Origin: Rhodococcus sp. 06-235-1A
GTDB lineage: Bacteria; Actinomycetota; Actinomycetes; Mycobacteriales; Mycobacteriaceae
Direction: 5' to 3'
NCBI RefSeq assembly: GCF_002258785.1
Contig: NZ_NOYI01000003.1
Location: 310,001-374,000, forward strand
Length of the DNA: 64,000 nt
Below, piece by piece: positions 21,627-31,320 of this stretch (positions within the stretch are counted from its first letter, which is position 1; every line of letters begins with the position of its first letter). Under the pieces are notes generated by a model that worked only from the letters and a program-made list of their open reading frames with translations, had not been told where the DNA came from and did no database searches. Both the position numbers and the translations under genes were made by a program.

Positions 21627-22951
21627 GTTCCACCCCGGTCACTGCTCGCAAGATTCTCGGTCTCTCCCTGCCTTCTCTCGGCGTCCTCGCTGCCGAACCC
21701 CTCTACCTGTTGTTCGACGCCGCCGTGGTCGGCCGGCTGGGTGCTGTGGCGCTCGCAGGCCTGGCGATAGGCGGTCTCGTGTTGGCTCAGGTCAGCACAC
21801 AACTGACGTTTCTGTCCTACGGCACGACCGCGCGTGCGGCTCGCAAACACGGTGCCGGTCGTGAACGCGACGCCGTCGGGGAGGGCGTGCAGGCAACCTG
21901 GTTGGCCTTCGCCATCGGAATCGCCATCGTTGCGGTGATGCAACTTGCGGCCGAGCCGGTGGTATCGGTACTGACCGGCGGCGGCGACATCGCGGCCGAG
22001 GCGATCTCGTGGCTGCGAGTGGCTCTGCTGGGTGTGCCGTTCATCCTGGTATCGCTGGCCGGAAACGGATGGATGCGCGGCGTCCAGAACACGGTGACGC
22101 CACTGCGTTTCGTCGTGTTCGGCTTCGGTGTGTCGGCGGTGCTGTGCCCACTTCTGGTCCATGGGTTGCTCGGGTTCCCGCGGCTGGAACTGGTGGGATC
22201 GGCCGTGGCCAACGTGATCGGCCAGGGTGTCGCCGGTGCGCTGTTCGTCGTCGCGGTAGTTCGGTCGAGCACCGAACTTCGCCCCCACTGGACGGTGATG
22301 CGCGCACAATTGGTGCTCGGCCGCGACCTGATCGTGCGCAGCCTGGCGTTTCAGGCCTGCTTCCTGTCCGCCGCTGCCGTCGCGTCGAGGTTCGGTGCGG
22401 CGTCGGTCGCCGCCAACCAGGTGGTGCTGCACATGTGGAACCTGGTGTCGTTGATGCTCGATTCGCTGGCGATCGCCGCTCAGACTCTGGTGGGAGCCGC
22501 CCTGGGAGCGAGCAGGACCGATGACGCGCGCGCACTCGCATGGCGTCTGACCGCATGGTCCACGGTGTTCGCGGTGGTCCTCGCCGGGGTGTTCGCCGTC
22601 GGGCGTTCGTTCGTCCCGGATCTGTTCACCACCGACGCCTCGGTCATCGACGAGATGCATGCGATCTGGTGGATCTTCGTCGCGATCATTCCCATCGCCG
22701 GAGTGGTGTTCGCGCTGGACGGAGTCCTGCTGGGCAGTGGCGACGCGGCGTTTCTACGCAACGCGACCATGGCCTGCGCCGTCGTGGGTTTTCTGCCGTT
22801 CATCTGGTCGGCTCTCGTAGTCGACTGGGGGCTGGTAGGAATCTGGATCGGCCTCGGTGTCTTCGTCGGGCTGCGCATGCTCGCCGTCGCGGGTCGAGTG
22901 CTGTCGGGCAGGTGGCTCGTGATCGGCAGCGATCGACAACTACACCGGTAA
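21623..22951 (+). CDS. MATE family efflux transporter (DinF-like)
   Basis: A 442-residue protein with about 12 hydrophobic helices, opening with the MATE signature region SLPSLGVLAAEPLYLLFDAA and VGRLGAVALAGLAIGG. The second half repeats the fold (VASRFGAASVAANQVVLHMW). MATE proteins export cationic or organic compounds using Na+ or H+ gradients. The GTG start overlaps the DHH gene stop. The order rbfA-DHH-dinF matches M. tuberculosis. It converges on modC with a 7 bp gap. Confidence 0.9.
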   Translation: MSSTPVTARKILGLSLPSLGVLAAEPLYLLFDAAVVGRLGAVALAGLAIGGLVLAQVSTQLTFLSYGTTARAARKHGAGRERDAVGEGVQATWLAFAIGIAIVAVMQLAAEPVVSVLTGGGDIAAEAISWLRVALLGVPFILVSLAGNGWMRGVQNTVTPLRFVVFGFGVSAVLCPLLVHGLLGFPRLELVGSAVANVIGQGVAGALFVVAVVRSSTELRPHWTVMRAQLVLGRDLIVRSLAFQACFLSAAAVASRFGAASVAANQVVLHMWNLVSLMLDSLAIAAQTLVGAALGASRTDDARALAWRLTAWSTVFAVVLAGVFAVGRSFVPDLFTTDASVIDEMHAIWWIFVAIIPIAGVVFALDGVLLGSGDAAFLRNATMACAVVGFLPFIWSALVVDWGLVGIWIGLGVFVGLRMLAVAGRVLSGRWLVIGSDRQLHR

Positions 22952-22958
22952 CTGTCGG

Positions 22959-24053
22959 TCAGAGCCGCGACGGTAGCGCCGGGTGCAGTGCCACTTCGAG
23001 GCTCTTCACCACGAAGAACACGCTGCGACCCGGTTCGAGCCCGAGATCCGAGACCGCAGCGGGAGTGATGTCGGCCGCGATTCCGGGGGAGCCGTCCGGA
23101 TGCGGGCGGGATCGGACACGAATGCCGGAGCCCTGCACCTCCATCTCCTCGACCACCACTTCGAAGACGTTGCGGGGGCTCGCGTGCGGAGCAACCGGAT
23201 GTACCGAGACGGCAGCGGGGGAGAACACCGCGACCACGGGCGTTCCAGCGGCGTGCTGTCCGGAGCCATGGACCGTCACACCCCAGTCGGTACGCAGAGC
23301 CGTGGTGTCGTCGGCGTCGATCGCGCGGCCCGAGAGCAGGTTGATTCCGGCGATCCGGGCACCGAATTCGCTGCGGGGGGCGGTGAGGACCTCGGCAACC
23401 GAGCCCCGCTCGACCACGCGTCCACCCTCGACGACTGCGACGGAATCGGCCAGCGCTACGACGTCGAGCAGATCGTGGGTGACGATCAGCGCCGTGCGAG
23501 AGCTCTCACGCAATACCGTGCGCAGCACTCGCCGGACGGCCGGTGCCGTCTCGACATCGAGAGCGGCACAGGGTTCGTCGAGTAGCAGCAGTCGAGGATC
23601 CGCCGCGAGAGCACGCGCAATCGCGACCCGTTGGGCCTGGCCACCGGACAGCTGGGCAGGGCGGCGTCCGGCCAGGTGGGAGGCTCCGACGGCGTCGAGC
23701 CACCTGTCGGCCACGACTTTCGCACGTGCTCGGTTCGCGCCGGTACTTCGCGGCGCGAAGGCAACGTTCGTGCGCGCGTCCATGTGGGGAAACAGCAGTG
23801 CGTCCTGAGCCAGAGTTGCGACGCCCCGTGCGTGTATCGGGACGAAGGTCTTCGACGACGTGTCGGTCAACACATCCTCGCCGAGTAGGACGACACCGTC
23901 ATCGGGTGTGACCGACCCCGACACCAATTGGAGCAGCGTCGATTTCCCGGCCCCGTTGGGCCCGAGTACCGCAACGGTCTCGCCCTCTTCGACGTCCAGT
24001 TCGAGGGCGACGCCGCGGGCGCCGAGGGTGGCACGCAGATGCAGTGAGCTCAC
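22959..24053 (-). CDS. modC: Molybdate ABC transporter ATP-binding protein
   Basis: A 364-residue ATPase with Walker [10 protein letters not shown] (about 32), signature [15 protein letters not shown], Walker [13 protein letters not shown] and H-loop VTHDLLD. A C-terminal region of about 80 residues ([20 protein letters not shown]) has the TOBE/Mop fold used by ModC to sense oxyanions. It powers import through ModB. It starts at a GTG overlapping the modB stop by 4 bp; the operon order modA-modB-modC supports the assignment. Confidence 0.92.
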   Translation of the reverse strand: MSSLHLRATLGARGVALELDVEEGETVAVLGPNGAGKSTLLQLVSGSVTPDDGVVLLGEDVLTDTSSKTFVPIHARGVATLAQDALLFPHMDARTNVAFAPRSTGANRARAKVVADRWLDAVGASHLAGRRPAQLSGGQAQRVAIARALAADPRLLLLDEPCAALDVETAPAVRRVLRTVLRESSRTALIVTHDLLDVVALADSVAVVEGGRVVERGSVAEVLTAPRSEFGARIAGINLLSGRAIDADDTTALRTDWGVTVHGSGQHAAGTPVVAVFSPAAVSVHPVAPHASPRNVFEVVVEEMEVQGSGIRVRSRPHPDGSPGIAADITPAAVSDLGLEPGRSVFFVVKSLEVALHPALPSRL

Positions 24054-24862
24054 AGCGTTCCCGACGATCGAGTGCCCCGCGCAGTGACGACGACGAGTGC
24101 CGCGACCAGTATCAACAGTATCGACAGCGCCACCGCGGCATCGGGATCGGTTTCGCGTTGAAGATAGATCTCCAGCGGCAGTGTCCGGGTCACCCCCTCG
24201 AGCGAGCCGGCGAACGTCAACGTCGCGCCGAATTCTCCGAGTGCGCGGGCGAAGGCGAGAACGGTTCCGGACAGTAGTCCGGGAAGAATCAGGGGAACGG
24301 TGACCCGGCGCAGGACGGTGGTGGGAGTGGCCCCCAGGGTCGCGGCCACCACGTCGTAGCGGTTGCCGGCCGTGCGCAAGGCACCCTCGACGCTGACGAC
24401 GAGAAACGGCAGCGAGACGAACACCTGAGCCAACACGACGGCCGAGGTGGTGAACGCGATCCTGATTCCGAAGGCCTCCAGATGCTCACCGAGCAGTCCC
24501 TGACGCCCGAAGGTGTAGAGCAGGGCGATGCCGCCGACGACCGGGGGCAGTACGAGAGGGAGAACGACGAGGGAACGCAGTACCGAGAGTCCTCGTATCG
24601 GGCTGCGTGAGAGCACGATTGCCATCGGCACGCCCAGTACCAGGCACAATGCTGTGCTGGCCGTCGCCGTCTTCACACTCAGCATCAACGCCGCAACCGC
24701 AGACTCGGAGGTGACGAGCCCCACGAAGTTCGACCAGTCGATCCTGGTGAACATCGCGGCCAGCGGGGCAACGACGACGAGCGCGCCGACGGCGGCCGGA
24801 ACGAAAATCCAGATCGGCACACCGACGGTCGACCGCCCGTCATCGGCGACTCGTAGGGTCAC
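24050..24862 (-). CDS. modB: Molybdate ABC transporter permease
   Basis: A 270-residue membrane protein with five or six helices and the EAA-type ATPase contact loop in [42 protein letters not shown] matches the conserved C-terminal region of ModB/CysT-type permeases. It forms the channel of the molybdate (or tungstate) importer. Both ends overlap neighbouring mod genes by 4 bp. Confidence 0.93.
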   Translation of the reverse strand: MTLRVADDGRSTVGVPIWIFVPAAVGALVVVAPLAAMFTRIDWSNFVGLVTSESAVAALMLSVKTATASTALCLVLGVPMAIVLSRSPIRGLSVLRSLVVLPLVLPPVVGGIALLYTFGRQGLLGEHLEAFGIRIAFTTSAVVLAQVFVSLPFLVVSVEGALRTAGNRYDVVAATLGATPTTVLRRVTVPLILPGLLSGTVLAFARALGEFGATLTFAGSLEGVTRTLPLEIYLQRETDPDAAVALSILLILVAALVVVTARGTRSSGTL

Positions 24863-25650
24863 GGAGCGCCGAAGCCGGCGCGACCGAGGACGTCACGGCC
24901 GACCGGTCCGGCGACGAATTCGGCGAACGCACGAGCGGTGGCTTCGTTGTCGGACTCACTCAATGCCGCAACCGGGTAGGTGTTGACGGCTCCGCTCGAT
25001 TCCGCGAACGGCACTGCGGTCACGGCGTCTCCCGCTCCGGACGCGTCGGTGACGTAGACCAGGCCGGCATCGGCTTGTCCCGACGTGACTTTGCCCAGCA
25101 CGTCGGTGACCGAGGATTCCTCGCTGACCGCCGGAATGTCGGTACCGGATGCGGCCTCGACGGACGCGGTGGCGGCTCCGCACGGTACCTGGGGCGCGCA
25201 GATCACCGTCAGGACGTCGGGGTCGGCCAGTTCGGCCAACGACGTGATGCCGTCCGGGTTCCCCGGCGCGGTCACGATGGTCAGGGTGTTGGAGGCGAAG
25301 TCGACGGGATCGCCCGCGACCACGCCGGCGTCGACCGCGGCGGTCATGTTCTTGGTGTCCGCGGACGCGAAGACATCCGCGGGTGCTCCGGAGATCAACT
25401 GCGCGACCAGGTCGGAAGAGCCTGCGAAGCTGAATTCGACGGAGGTGCCGGGGTGCTCGGCCTCGAACCGTGCACCGAGATCGGTGAACGTGGTCTTCAG
25501 CGATGCCGCGGCGAACACGGTGATGTCACCATCGATGGCGTCGACGCTCGGTGCCGGGTCGGTGTCGACCGTCTCGGATTGTCCGGCGCATCCGGTGAAT
25601 ACGAGGGTGACGGCACTCAGAGCCACGACTGCCGGGCGAACTCTCTTCAC
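24859..25650 (-). CDS. modA: Molybdate-binding lipoprotein
   Basis: A 263-residue exported lipoprotein with a basic start and a lipobox ending FTGC (Cys21). The mature part has [18 protein letters not shown] and [20 protein letters not shown], the oxyanion-binding Ser loops of ModA, then [15 protein letters not shown] C-lobe segments. It captures molybdate outside the membrane for ModBC. It lies 17 bp after the HTH-Mop gene and overlaps modB. Confidence 0.93.
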   Translation of the reverse strand: MKRVRPAVVALSAVTLVFTGCAGQSETVDTDPAPSVDAIDGDITVFAAASLKTTFTDLGARFEAEHPGTSVEFSFAGSSDLVAQLISGAPADVFASADTKNMTAAVDAGVVAGDPVDFASNTLTIVTAPGNPDGITSLAELADPDVLTVICAPQVPCGAATASVEAASGTDIPAVSEESSVTDVLGKVTSGQADAGLVYVTDASGAGDAVTAVPFAESSGAVNTYPVAALSESDNEATARAFAEFVAGPVGRDVLGRAGFGAP

Positions 25651-25667
25651 GACATTTCTCCTGAGAT

Positions 25668-26066
25668 CTAGGGTGTCTCGACGATGACGGTCGTGGCCTT
25701 GACGACCGCAACGGTGACCTTGCCCGGCTCCAGGCCCAGCTCACGAACCGATGCGGTACTCATCAAGGACACGATGGAGAACGGTCCGCACTGCATGCTG
25801 ACCTCGCTCATCACCGTGTCCGAGACGACGTCGGTGACCAGTCCGACCAGCCGGTTGCGTGCGGAACTGGCACCGGAGGTGACTTCCGGTGGGGGTGCGG
25901 CGTGCTCACGGGCGTAGGCGGCCAGGTCCTGGCCGGCGATCACCTTGCGTCCCGTCCGGTCCTCGTGCGATGCGAGCGTGCCGCTGTCGATCCACCGACG
26001 CACGGTGTCGTCACTGACGCCGAGGAGCGCAGCTGCATCTCGAACTCGTACCGGGGGAACCGTCAT
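25668..26066 (-). CDS. HTH-Mop molybdate-responsive regulator/molbindin
   Basis: A 132-residue two-part protein. Residues about 7-50 form a MerR/excisionase-type winged helix (AALLGVSDDTVRRWIDSGTL) and residues about 65-132 a single Mop domain (NRLVGLVTDVVSDTVMSEVS, then GLEPGKVTVAVVKATTVIV), which binds molybdate. It leads the mod operon, so a molybdate-sensing regulator of modABC is the obvious inference. I took the ATG at 26066; an in-frame ATG at 26111, preceded by TATATG, would add 15 residues. The domain pairing replaces the ModE type found in E. coli. Confidence 0.8.
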   Translation of the reverse strand: MTVPPVRVRDAAALLGVSDDTVRRWIDSGTLASHEDRTGRKVIAGQDLAAYAREHAAPPPEVTSGASSARNRLVGLVTDVVSDTVMSEVSMQCGPFSIVSLMSTASVRELGLEPGKVTVAVVKATTVIVETP

Positions 26067-26311
26067 CGATGTACCTGCATTGGCGGAAATCTCCGCAGAT
26101 AAGTCATGCATGGCACCATATACCCGAATCTGCGGTCGACGCGACCGGATTGCCGCCGCGAGGTTCCGAGTCGGTCGTCCGCTCGACGGGGCTTCGCTTC
26201 ACCCCGACGGCACCGGCTACGGAATCTCCGTGGAGTATTGAGCGTTGGTACGTTCTCGGACGGTTCCGGCGATTCGACGTCGACGGCCGTGCGGACCGGA
26301 AGGGGTCATCA

Positions 26312-27235
26312 GTGGCAGCGAAGCTGTGGGCAGTGAGCGACATTCACGTCGGACATCGGGGCAACCGGCCCGTCACAGAGGACATCTTTCCCGAATCGCC
26401 CGAAGATTGGCTGATCGTTGCCGGCGACGTGTCGGAGAAGACCGATGACATCAAGTGGGCGCTCGAACTGCTCCGTAGCCGGTTCGCGAAGGTCATCTGG
26501 GTACCCGGGAACCACGAACTGTGGACGACGGTCAAGGACCCCGTTCAGATCCACGGAGCCGCTCGCTACGAGTATCTGGTCAACCTGTGCCGCGAGATCG
26601 ACGTCATCACCCCCGAGGACCCGTATCTGCGCTGGGAAGGTGAGGGCGGACCCGCGACGATAGTGCCGATGTTTCTGCTCTACGACTACTCGTTCCTCCC
26701 GCAGGGAGCGCGGGACAAAGAACACGGGCTGGCGATCGCGCGCGAGAAGAACGTCGTCGCCACCGACGAGTTCCTGCTGTCCTCGCAGCCGTATGCAACG
26801 CGGGATGCCTGGTGCCACGCTCGAATCGAGGCCACCCGGGAGCGCCTCGACGCACTGGACACCACGGTTCCCACCGTGCTCATCAACCACTTTCCGATGG
26901 TTCGCCAGCCGACCGAGGTGCTGTTCTACCCGGAGTTCGCCCTGTGGTGCGGGTCGACTCTGACGGCGGACTGGCACACCAGATACAACGCGATCTGCTC
27001 GGTGTACGGGCACCTGCACATCCCGCGGACCACCTACTACGACGGTGTCCGCTTCGAGGAGGTCTCGGTGGGATACCCGCGTGAATGGCAGCGCCGTGGA
27101 CTACCGAACAACGTTCTGCGCCAGATCCTTCCGGTTCCCGAGTATCCGCCGGGCACGTTGAACAAATGGGGTGGACACTTCACCGTGACGCCCGAGATGG
27201 AGGCAGAGGTCGAGAAGATGAGGGCTGGCAAGTGA
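26312..27235 (+). CDS. pptH: Metallophosphoesterase, phosphopantetheinyl hydrolase PptH homologue
   Basis: A 307-residue calcineurin-type phosphoesterase with the metal ligands in order: VSDIHVGH, VAGDVSE, VPGNHEL and GHLHIPR. Its location immediately before pptT, with a 4-bp overlap, matches M. tuberculosis Rv2795c (PptH), which removes 4'-phosphopantetheine from acyl carrier proteins. The GTG at 26312, with AAGGGG 6 nt upstream, fixes the start; the longer reading runs into the divergent mod regulator. The function is assigned by synteny and motifs. Confidence 0.88.
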   Translation: MAAKLWAVSDIHVGHRGNRPVTEDIFPESPEDWLIVAGDVSEKTDDIKWALELLRSRFAKVIWVPGNHELWTTVKDPVQIHGAARYEYLVNLCREIDVITPEDPYLRWEGEGGPATIVPMFLLYDYSFLPQGARDKEHGLAIAREKNVVATDEFLLSSQPYATRDAWCHARIEATRERLDALDTTVPTVLINHFPMVRQPTEVLFYPEFALWCGSTLTADWHTRYNAICSVYGHLHIPRTTYYDGVRFEEVSVGYPREWQRRGLPNNVLRQILPVPEYPPGTLNKWGGHFTVTPEMEAEVEKMRAGK

Positions 27236-27897
27236 TCGAATCGATACTCCCCAACGGGGTCGTCTCGGCCGAATTATTCGCTGATCCACCGGGTTTGACG
27301 CCGCATCCACTCGAAGCGCCGTTGGTCGCCAAGGCCGTGGACAAACGTAAACGTGAGTTCACCTCGGCTCGACACTGCGCGCGTGTGGCGATGGAGAAGC
27401 TGGGCGTGGAGCCCGCGCCGATCATGCGCGGCAAATCCGGTGCACCGCAGTGGCCGAAGGGTGTGGTCGGATCCCTGACTCACTGCGACGGGTATCGCGG
27501 TGCCGTATTGGCGTATTCGATGCAGGTGCGTTCGGTGGGTATCGACGCCGAGCCGCACGGCCCCTTGCCCGACGGAGTCTTGGAGGCGGTGAGCCTGCCG
27601 GCCGAGCGAGACTGGCTCGCGACCGCCGGTCGTGAGGACGTCCATTGGGACCGAGTGTTGTTCTGCGCCAAGGAAGCCACGTACAAGGCGTGGGAGCCGC
27701 TGACCGGACGGTGGCTCGGGTTCGAGGACGCGCACATCACGTTCGAGCGAACCGGCTCCGGTGACGACATCTCGGGAACGTTCCACTCCGAGTTGTTGGT
27801 GCCGGGGGACACCGTCACCGGCCCGCCTCTGTCGGCGTTCGACGGTCGATGGATGGTGGCGGGCGGTCTGGTGATGACTGCGATCTCGGTGACGTGA
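27232..27897 (+). CDS. pptT: 4'-phosphopantetheinyl transferase PptT
   Basis: A 221-residue Sfp-type enzyme that transfers phosphopantetheine from CoA to carrier domains of polyketide and peptide synthases, including those for mycolic acid assembly and siderophores. It has RKREFTSARHCARVAMEKLG, the CoA/Mg motif VGIDAEP and the catalytic FCAKEATYKAWEPL. The GTG start overlaps the pptH stop, so the hydrolase and transferase are made together. The size is close to M. tuberculosis PptT. Confidence 0.95.
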   Translation: MIESILPNGVVSAELFADPPGLTPHPLEAPLVAKAVDKRKREFTSARHCARVAMEKLGVEPAPIMRGKSGAPQWPKGVVGSLTHCDGYRGAVLAYSMQVRSVGIDAEPHGPLPDGVLEAVSLPAERDWLATAGREDVHWDRVLFCAKEATYKAWEPLTGRWLGFEDAHITFERTGSGDDISGTFHSELLVPGDTVTGPPLSAFDGRWMVAGGLVMTAISVT

Positions 27898-27932
27898 CGA
27901 CCGGATTCGCGAGCCTGGCACAATGCTCTCTC

Positions 27933-28865
27933 GTGAGTGCTCGCGAAAAGATTTCGTCCGGTCTCGTCGGTGCCGGCTTGCTTGTGGTCGACAAGGGGCC
28001 GGGTGTGACGAGCCACGATGTCGTGGCGTCGTGCCGAAAGCTGTTGCGCACCAGAAAAGTCGGTCATGCGGGGACTCTCGATCCCATGGCGACGGGAGTT
28101 CTCGTGCTCGGCGTGGAGCGTGCGACGAAAATGCTCGGTCTACTTTCGCTGACCACCAAGTCGTATACCGCGACCGTTCGGCTGGGCCGCAGCACGACGA
28201 CCGACGATGCCGAGGGCGACGTGCTGGCGGACGTGTCGGCAGCGCACGTGGCCGACTCCGACATCGCCACTGCGATCGCAGCTCTGACCGGAGACATCGA
28301 CCAGGTGCCTGCCAGTGTCAGCGCCATCAAGGTCGACGGTCAGCGGGCCCACAAGTTGTCCCGCGCAGGTGAGGAGTTCACCCTCGCTGCCCGCACGGTG
28401 AGCGTCACCCGGTTCGACGTGGCGGCCAGGCGAGACGTGGCCGACGGTGAGTCCACGTTCGTCGATCTCGACGTGGAGGTGGATTGTTCGTCGGGGACCT
28501 ACGTGCGGGCGCTGGCACGCGATCTCGGTTCGGCACTCGGTGTCGGTGGTCATCTGACTGTGCTGCGTCGCACTCGAGTCGGTCCCTTCACACTCGAGCA
28601 CGCACGCACGCTCGACGAACTGGCCGAGGATCCGGCCGTCAGCCTGGATATCGACCAGGCGGCGCGTACCGCATTTCCACACCGGCAGATCGATGCCGCC
28701 GAGGCGGAATCACTGAGCCAGGGGCGCTGGCTGGACCCGATCGGAATCGATGGGGTGTACGCGGCCGTCGATCCGACGGGCCACACCATCGCTCTGCTTC
28801 AGGAGAAGGGCAAGAGGGCGAGCTCGGTCATGGTCGTACGGCCCGCGACCCTGCGCGGACACTGA
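27933..28865 (+). CDS. truB: tRNA pseudouridine-55 synthase
   Basis: A 310-residue enzyme converting U55 to pseudouridine in the T-loop of tRNA. The catalytic Asp lies in HAGTLDPMATGVLVLG (about residue 50); KSYTATVRLGRSTTTDDAEG and CSSGTYVRALARDLG are further TruB motifs. The GTG at 27933 removes an implausible extension. CACAAT lies 8 nt upstream, so a leaderless transcript is possible besides read-through from pptT 35 bp away. Confidence 0.96.
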   Translation: MSAREKISSGLVGAGLLVVDKGPGVTSHDVVASCRKLLRTRKVGHAGTLDPMATGVLVLGVERATKMLGLLSLTTKSYTATVRLGRSTTTDDAEGDVLADVSAAHVADSDIATAIAALTGDIDQVPASVSAIKVDGQRAHKLSRAGEEFTLAARTVSVTRFDVAARRDVADGESTFVDLDVEVDCSSGTYVRALARDLGSALGVGGHLTVLRRTRVGPFTLEHARTLDELAEDPAVSLDIDQAARTAFPHRQIDAAEAESLSQGRWLDPIGIDGVYAAVDPTGHTIALLQEKGKRASSVMVVRPATLRGH

Positions 28866-28877
28866 ACCGCCAGGTGA

Positions 28878-29594
28878 TCAGTTGGCCGGAACCATCCAGA
28901 TGGCTTCGGCGGCGCGGTGACCGAGGTCGATTGCGTCCTTGGTACCGGTGCGAGCGAGTTCGATGGCAACGGTTCCGGCGTAGTCGCGTCGTTCGATCAC
29001 CGTGATCGGTAGGTCGAGCGTGATGCCGACGGAATCGAAGTAGCGAAGCATTGCCGGGTCGGAATCGGAGATTCGGGCAACGCGGCCGGACTGTCCGTCC
29101 AGGTACTCGCTCAGGCGCGTTGCGGACGGCGTGTCGATTGCGCCGTCGACCGAGGGAATCGGGTCTCCGTGCGGATCTCGCTCGGGGTGGCCGAGTTTCG
29201 CGTCGATGCGGTCCATCATCAGGTCGGAGACGGCGTGTTCGAGGATCTCGGCCTCGTCGTGCACCTCGTCCCATCCGTATCCGAGTTCGCGAACCAGGTA
29301 GGTCTCGATCAGACGGTGCCGACGAACCATTCCGATGGCAGCCAGGCGGCCCTTCTCGGTCAGCGAGATCGCTCCGTACCGGGCGTGGTCGACCATGCCC
29401 TGGTCGGCGAGCTTGCGAATCGCCTCGGACACCGTCGATGCGGAGACACCGATGCGCTCGGAGAGCATCTTGGTGCTGACGGAGTCCTCGCTCCACTCGC
29501 TGGCCGTCCAGATGACCTTCAGATAGTCCTGCGCAACCGCCGACAGCTGGACGCCCTCGTCGGCCGGAGCGGGATCGTCTTTTCGTTGCGCCAC
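28878..29594 (-). CDS. mntR: DtxR/MntR family metal-dependent regulator
   Basis: A 238-residue regulator with an N-terminal winged helix (QDYLKVIWTASEWSEDSVST, IGVSASTVSEAIRKLADQG), a metal-binding dimerisation domain (MVRRHRLIETYLV, HDEAEILEHAVSD) and a C-terminal SH3-like FeoA domain (about 155-225). It lies next to a manganese-type importer and corresponds in position to M. tuberculosis Rv2788 (SirR/MntR), so manganese is the likely co-repressor. The GTG at 29594 lies 7 nt after TAAGCT, suggesting a leaderless mRNA. Convergent truB ends 12 bp away. Confidence 0.88.
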   Translation of the reverse strand: MAQRKDDPAPADEGVQLSAVAQDYLKVIWTASEWSEDSVSTKMLSERIGVSASTVSEAIRKLADQGMVDHARYGAISLTEKGRLAAIGMVRRHRLIETYLVRELGYGWDEVHDEAEILEHAVSDLMMDRIDAKLGHPERDPHGDPIPSVDGAIDTPSATRLSEYLDGQSGRVARISDSDPAMLRYFDSVGITLDLPITVIERRDYAGTVAIELARTGTKDAIDLGHRAAEAIWMVPAN

Positions 29595-29601
29595 GTCGCC
29601 G

Positions 29602-29615
29602 AGCTTAGGCAATCC
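29602..29615 (-). promoter_or_regulatory. mntR -10 box with overlapping candidate metalloregulator motif
   Basis: On the minus strand GGATTGCCTAAGCT contains TAAGCT, a TANNNT -10 box 7 nt from the mntR GTG. The part GGATTGCCTAA matches GGGGTGCCTAA at the start of the importer gene at 32272-32282. DtxR-family operators commonly contain TTAGGC half-sites, so autoregulation is likely. Confidence 0.5.
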
Positions 29616-29631
29616 AATGGAAAAAGACACC

Positions 29632-30504
29632 TCACCCGGCCGGAGCTGTCGGCACCTGTCCGCGTTGCCGGAGAGCACGGGTGACGATGCCCTGTGACGG
29701 GCTGAAGAGGTACGCGAGCACGAAGACGAGCCCCTGGGTCAGCACGACGCTGCCACCGGAGGACACGTCGAGGTAGAAGCTGGCATAGATCCCGACCAGC
29801 GCGCATCCCACCGAGATCAGTGGTGCCAGCACCAGCATCCGGCCGAAGCTGTGCGTGAGCAGATACGCCGACGCACCGGGGGTGATGAGCATCGCCACCA
29901 CGAGAATCACGCCGACGGCCTGAAGTGCCACCACGGTCGTCAACGCCAGCAGGGTCAGCATCACGGCCGAGATAACGGTCGGATTGATGCCGACGGCCCG
30001 AGCCTGGGTGCGGTCGAATGCGAAGAGCGTGAAATCGCGACGCTTGACGACCATGACGGCGAGCGCAATGCCGCCGAGAACGAACACCTGAATCATGTCT
30101 GCCTGCGATACGCCCAGGAGATTGCCGAACAGGATGTGGTTGAGGTCGATCTGGCTGGGAAACTTCGAGATCAGGACGACACCGAGCGCGAACAAGGTCG
30201 TGAAGACGACGCCGATCGCGGCGTCCTCCTTGACGATGGTGGTGTTGCGCACGACCCCGATGGCGCCGACTGCGATGAGGGCGAACAGGAGAGCGCCGAT
30301 TGCGAACGGTGCACCCAACAGATACGACAATGCGACGCCGGGGAGCACTGCGTGCGAGACGGCGTCGCCCATCAGAGACCAGCCGATGAGGACGAGCCAG
30401 CAGCTCAGCACAGCGCACACGATCGAGGCGGTGACGGTCACCAGGAGCGCCCGCTGCATGAAGGTGTATTCGAGTGGGTCCACGAGAAAGTCGACGAGGT
30501 ACAC
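29632..30504 (-). CDS. Manganese-type metal ABC transporter permease
   Basis: A 290-residue membrane protein of the ZnuB/MntB (ABC-3) family with about 8-9 helices. It shows LIGWSLMGDAVSHAVLPGVAL and VLFGNLLGVSQADM-like cytoplasmic loops typical of the family. It is the channel for the adjacent ATPase and binding protein; one permease gene is present, so a homodimer is expected. A 3 bp gap follows the ATPase gene, and mntR begins 37 bp further on, on the same strand. Confidence 0.92.
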   Translation of the reverse strand: MYLVDFLVDPLEYTFMQRALLVTVTASIVCAVLSCWLVLIGWSLMGDAVSHAVLPGVALSYLLGAPFAIGALLFALIAVGAIGVVRNTTIVKEDAAIGVVFTTLFALGVVLISKFPSQIDLNHILFGNLLGVSQADMIQVFVLGGIALAVMVVKRRDFTLFAFDRTQARAVGINPTVISAVMLTLLALTTVVALQAVGVILVVAMLITPGASAYLLTHSFGRMLVLAPLISVGCALVGIYASFYLDVSSGGSVVLTQGLVFVLAYLFSPSQGIVTRALRQRGQVPTAPAG

Positions 30505-30507
30505 GGT

Positions 30508-31320
30508 TCAGCTCGCTTCCGTGGTTCGGGTGGCGGGAGTTCGAGTGCCCGCACCGAGCTGGTCGACCTTCGACGGGTCGATGCCGAAGGCCAGCGCGAG
30601 GTTCTCCGGTCTCAGTACCTCGGCCGGACTGCCGTGCATCAGCACCCGCTGCTGCAGCAGGATCGCCTCGTCGCACAGATCCGGTAGGGCGTGAAGATCG
30701 TGCGTGGACACGAGAACCGAGGCTCCGTGCGCGGCGAGTTCGCGCAGCAGCCGGGTGATGGTCGCTTCGGTCTTCTTGTCCACTCCGGCGAAGGGCTCGT
30801 CGAGCAACAACAACGACGCCTCCTGGGCGATGGCGCGGGCGACGAACGCTCGTTTGCGTTGGCCACCGGAGAGTTGGCCGATCTGTCGGTTCGCGAGTTC
30901 GCCGAGGTCGACGCGCTGCAGTGCCTCGTCGACGGCCAGTCGATCGGCTGCGCGGGGGGTGCGGAGGAAGTTCTGCTTCCCGTATCGGCCCATCATCACC
31001 ACGTCGCGCACGCTGATCGGGAACGTCCAGTCGACTGATTCCGCCTGGGGCACGTAACTGACCGTGCCTGCCTTGCGTGCCTGGGCAGGGTCGCCGCCGA
31101 ACACGGTGATCGAACCGGAGTTGGGCCTGACGACGCCCATGACGGCCTTGAACAGCGTCGATTTGCCCGATCCGTTCATGCCGACCAGCCCGCACACCCG
31201 ACCCGGTGCGAGCGTCAGGCTGGCATCGACGAGTGCCACGACGTCTCGATATCGGACGTTGACGGTATCGACCGTCAGAGCTGCCCCGTTCTCGTGCGGT
31301 GCTGCAGCATGCTCGGTCAT
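30508..31320 (-). CDS. Manganese-type metal ABC transporter ATPase
   Basis: A 270-residue ABC ATPase with Walker A GMNGSGKST, Q-loop VPQAESVDW, signature LSGGQRKRA, Walker B LLLLDEPFAGVD and H-loop STHDLHA. The layout (VRYRDVVALVDASLTLAPG, then VPQAESVDWTFPISVRDVV) is typical of MntA/ZnuC-type metal transporters. It overlaps the end of the binding-protein gene by 4 bp. Confidence 0.94.
   Translation of the reverse strand: MTEHAAAPHENGAALTVDTVNVRYRDVVALVDASLTLAPGRVCGLVGMNGSGKSTLFKAVMGVVRPNSGSITVFGGDPAQARKAGTVSYVPQAESVDWTFPISVRDVVMMGRYGKQNFLRTPRAADRLAVDEALQRVDLGELANRQIGQLSGGQRKRAFVARAIAQEASLLLLDEPFAGVDKKTEATITRLLRELAAHGASVLVSTHDLHALPDLCDEAILLQQRVLMHGSPAEVLRPENLALAFGIDPSKVDQLGAGTRTPATRTTEAS

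Noticed and set aside
26067..26311. Molybdenum cofactor riboswitch upstream of mod or pptH
   Set aside because: No recognisable Moco aptamer; only a TATATG element near 26116 on the minus strand.
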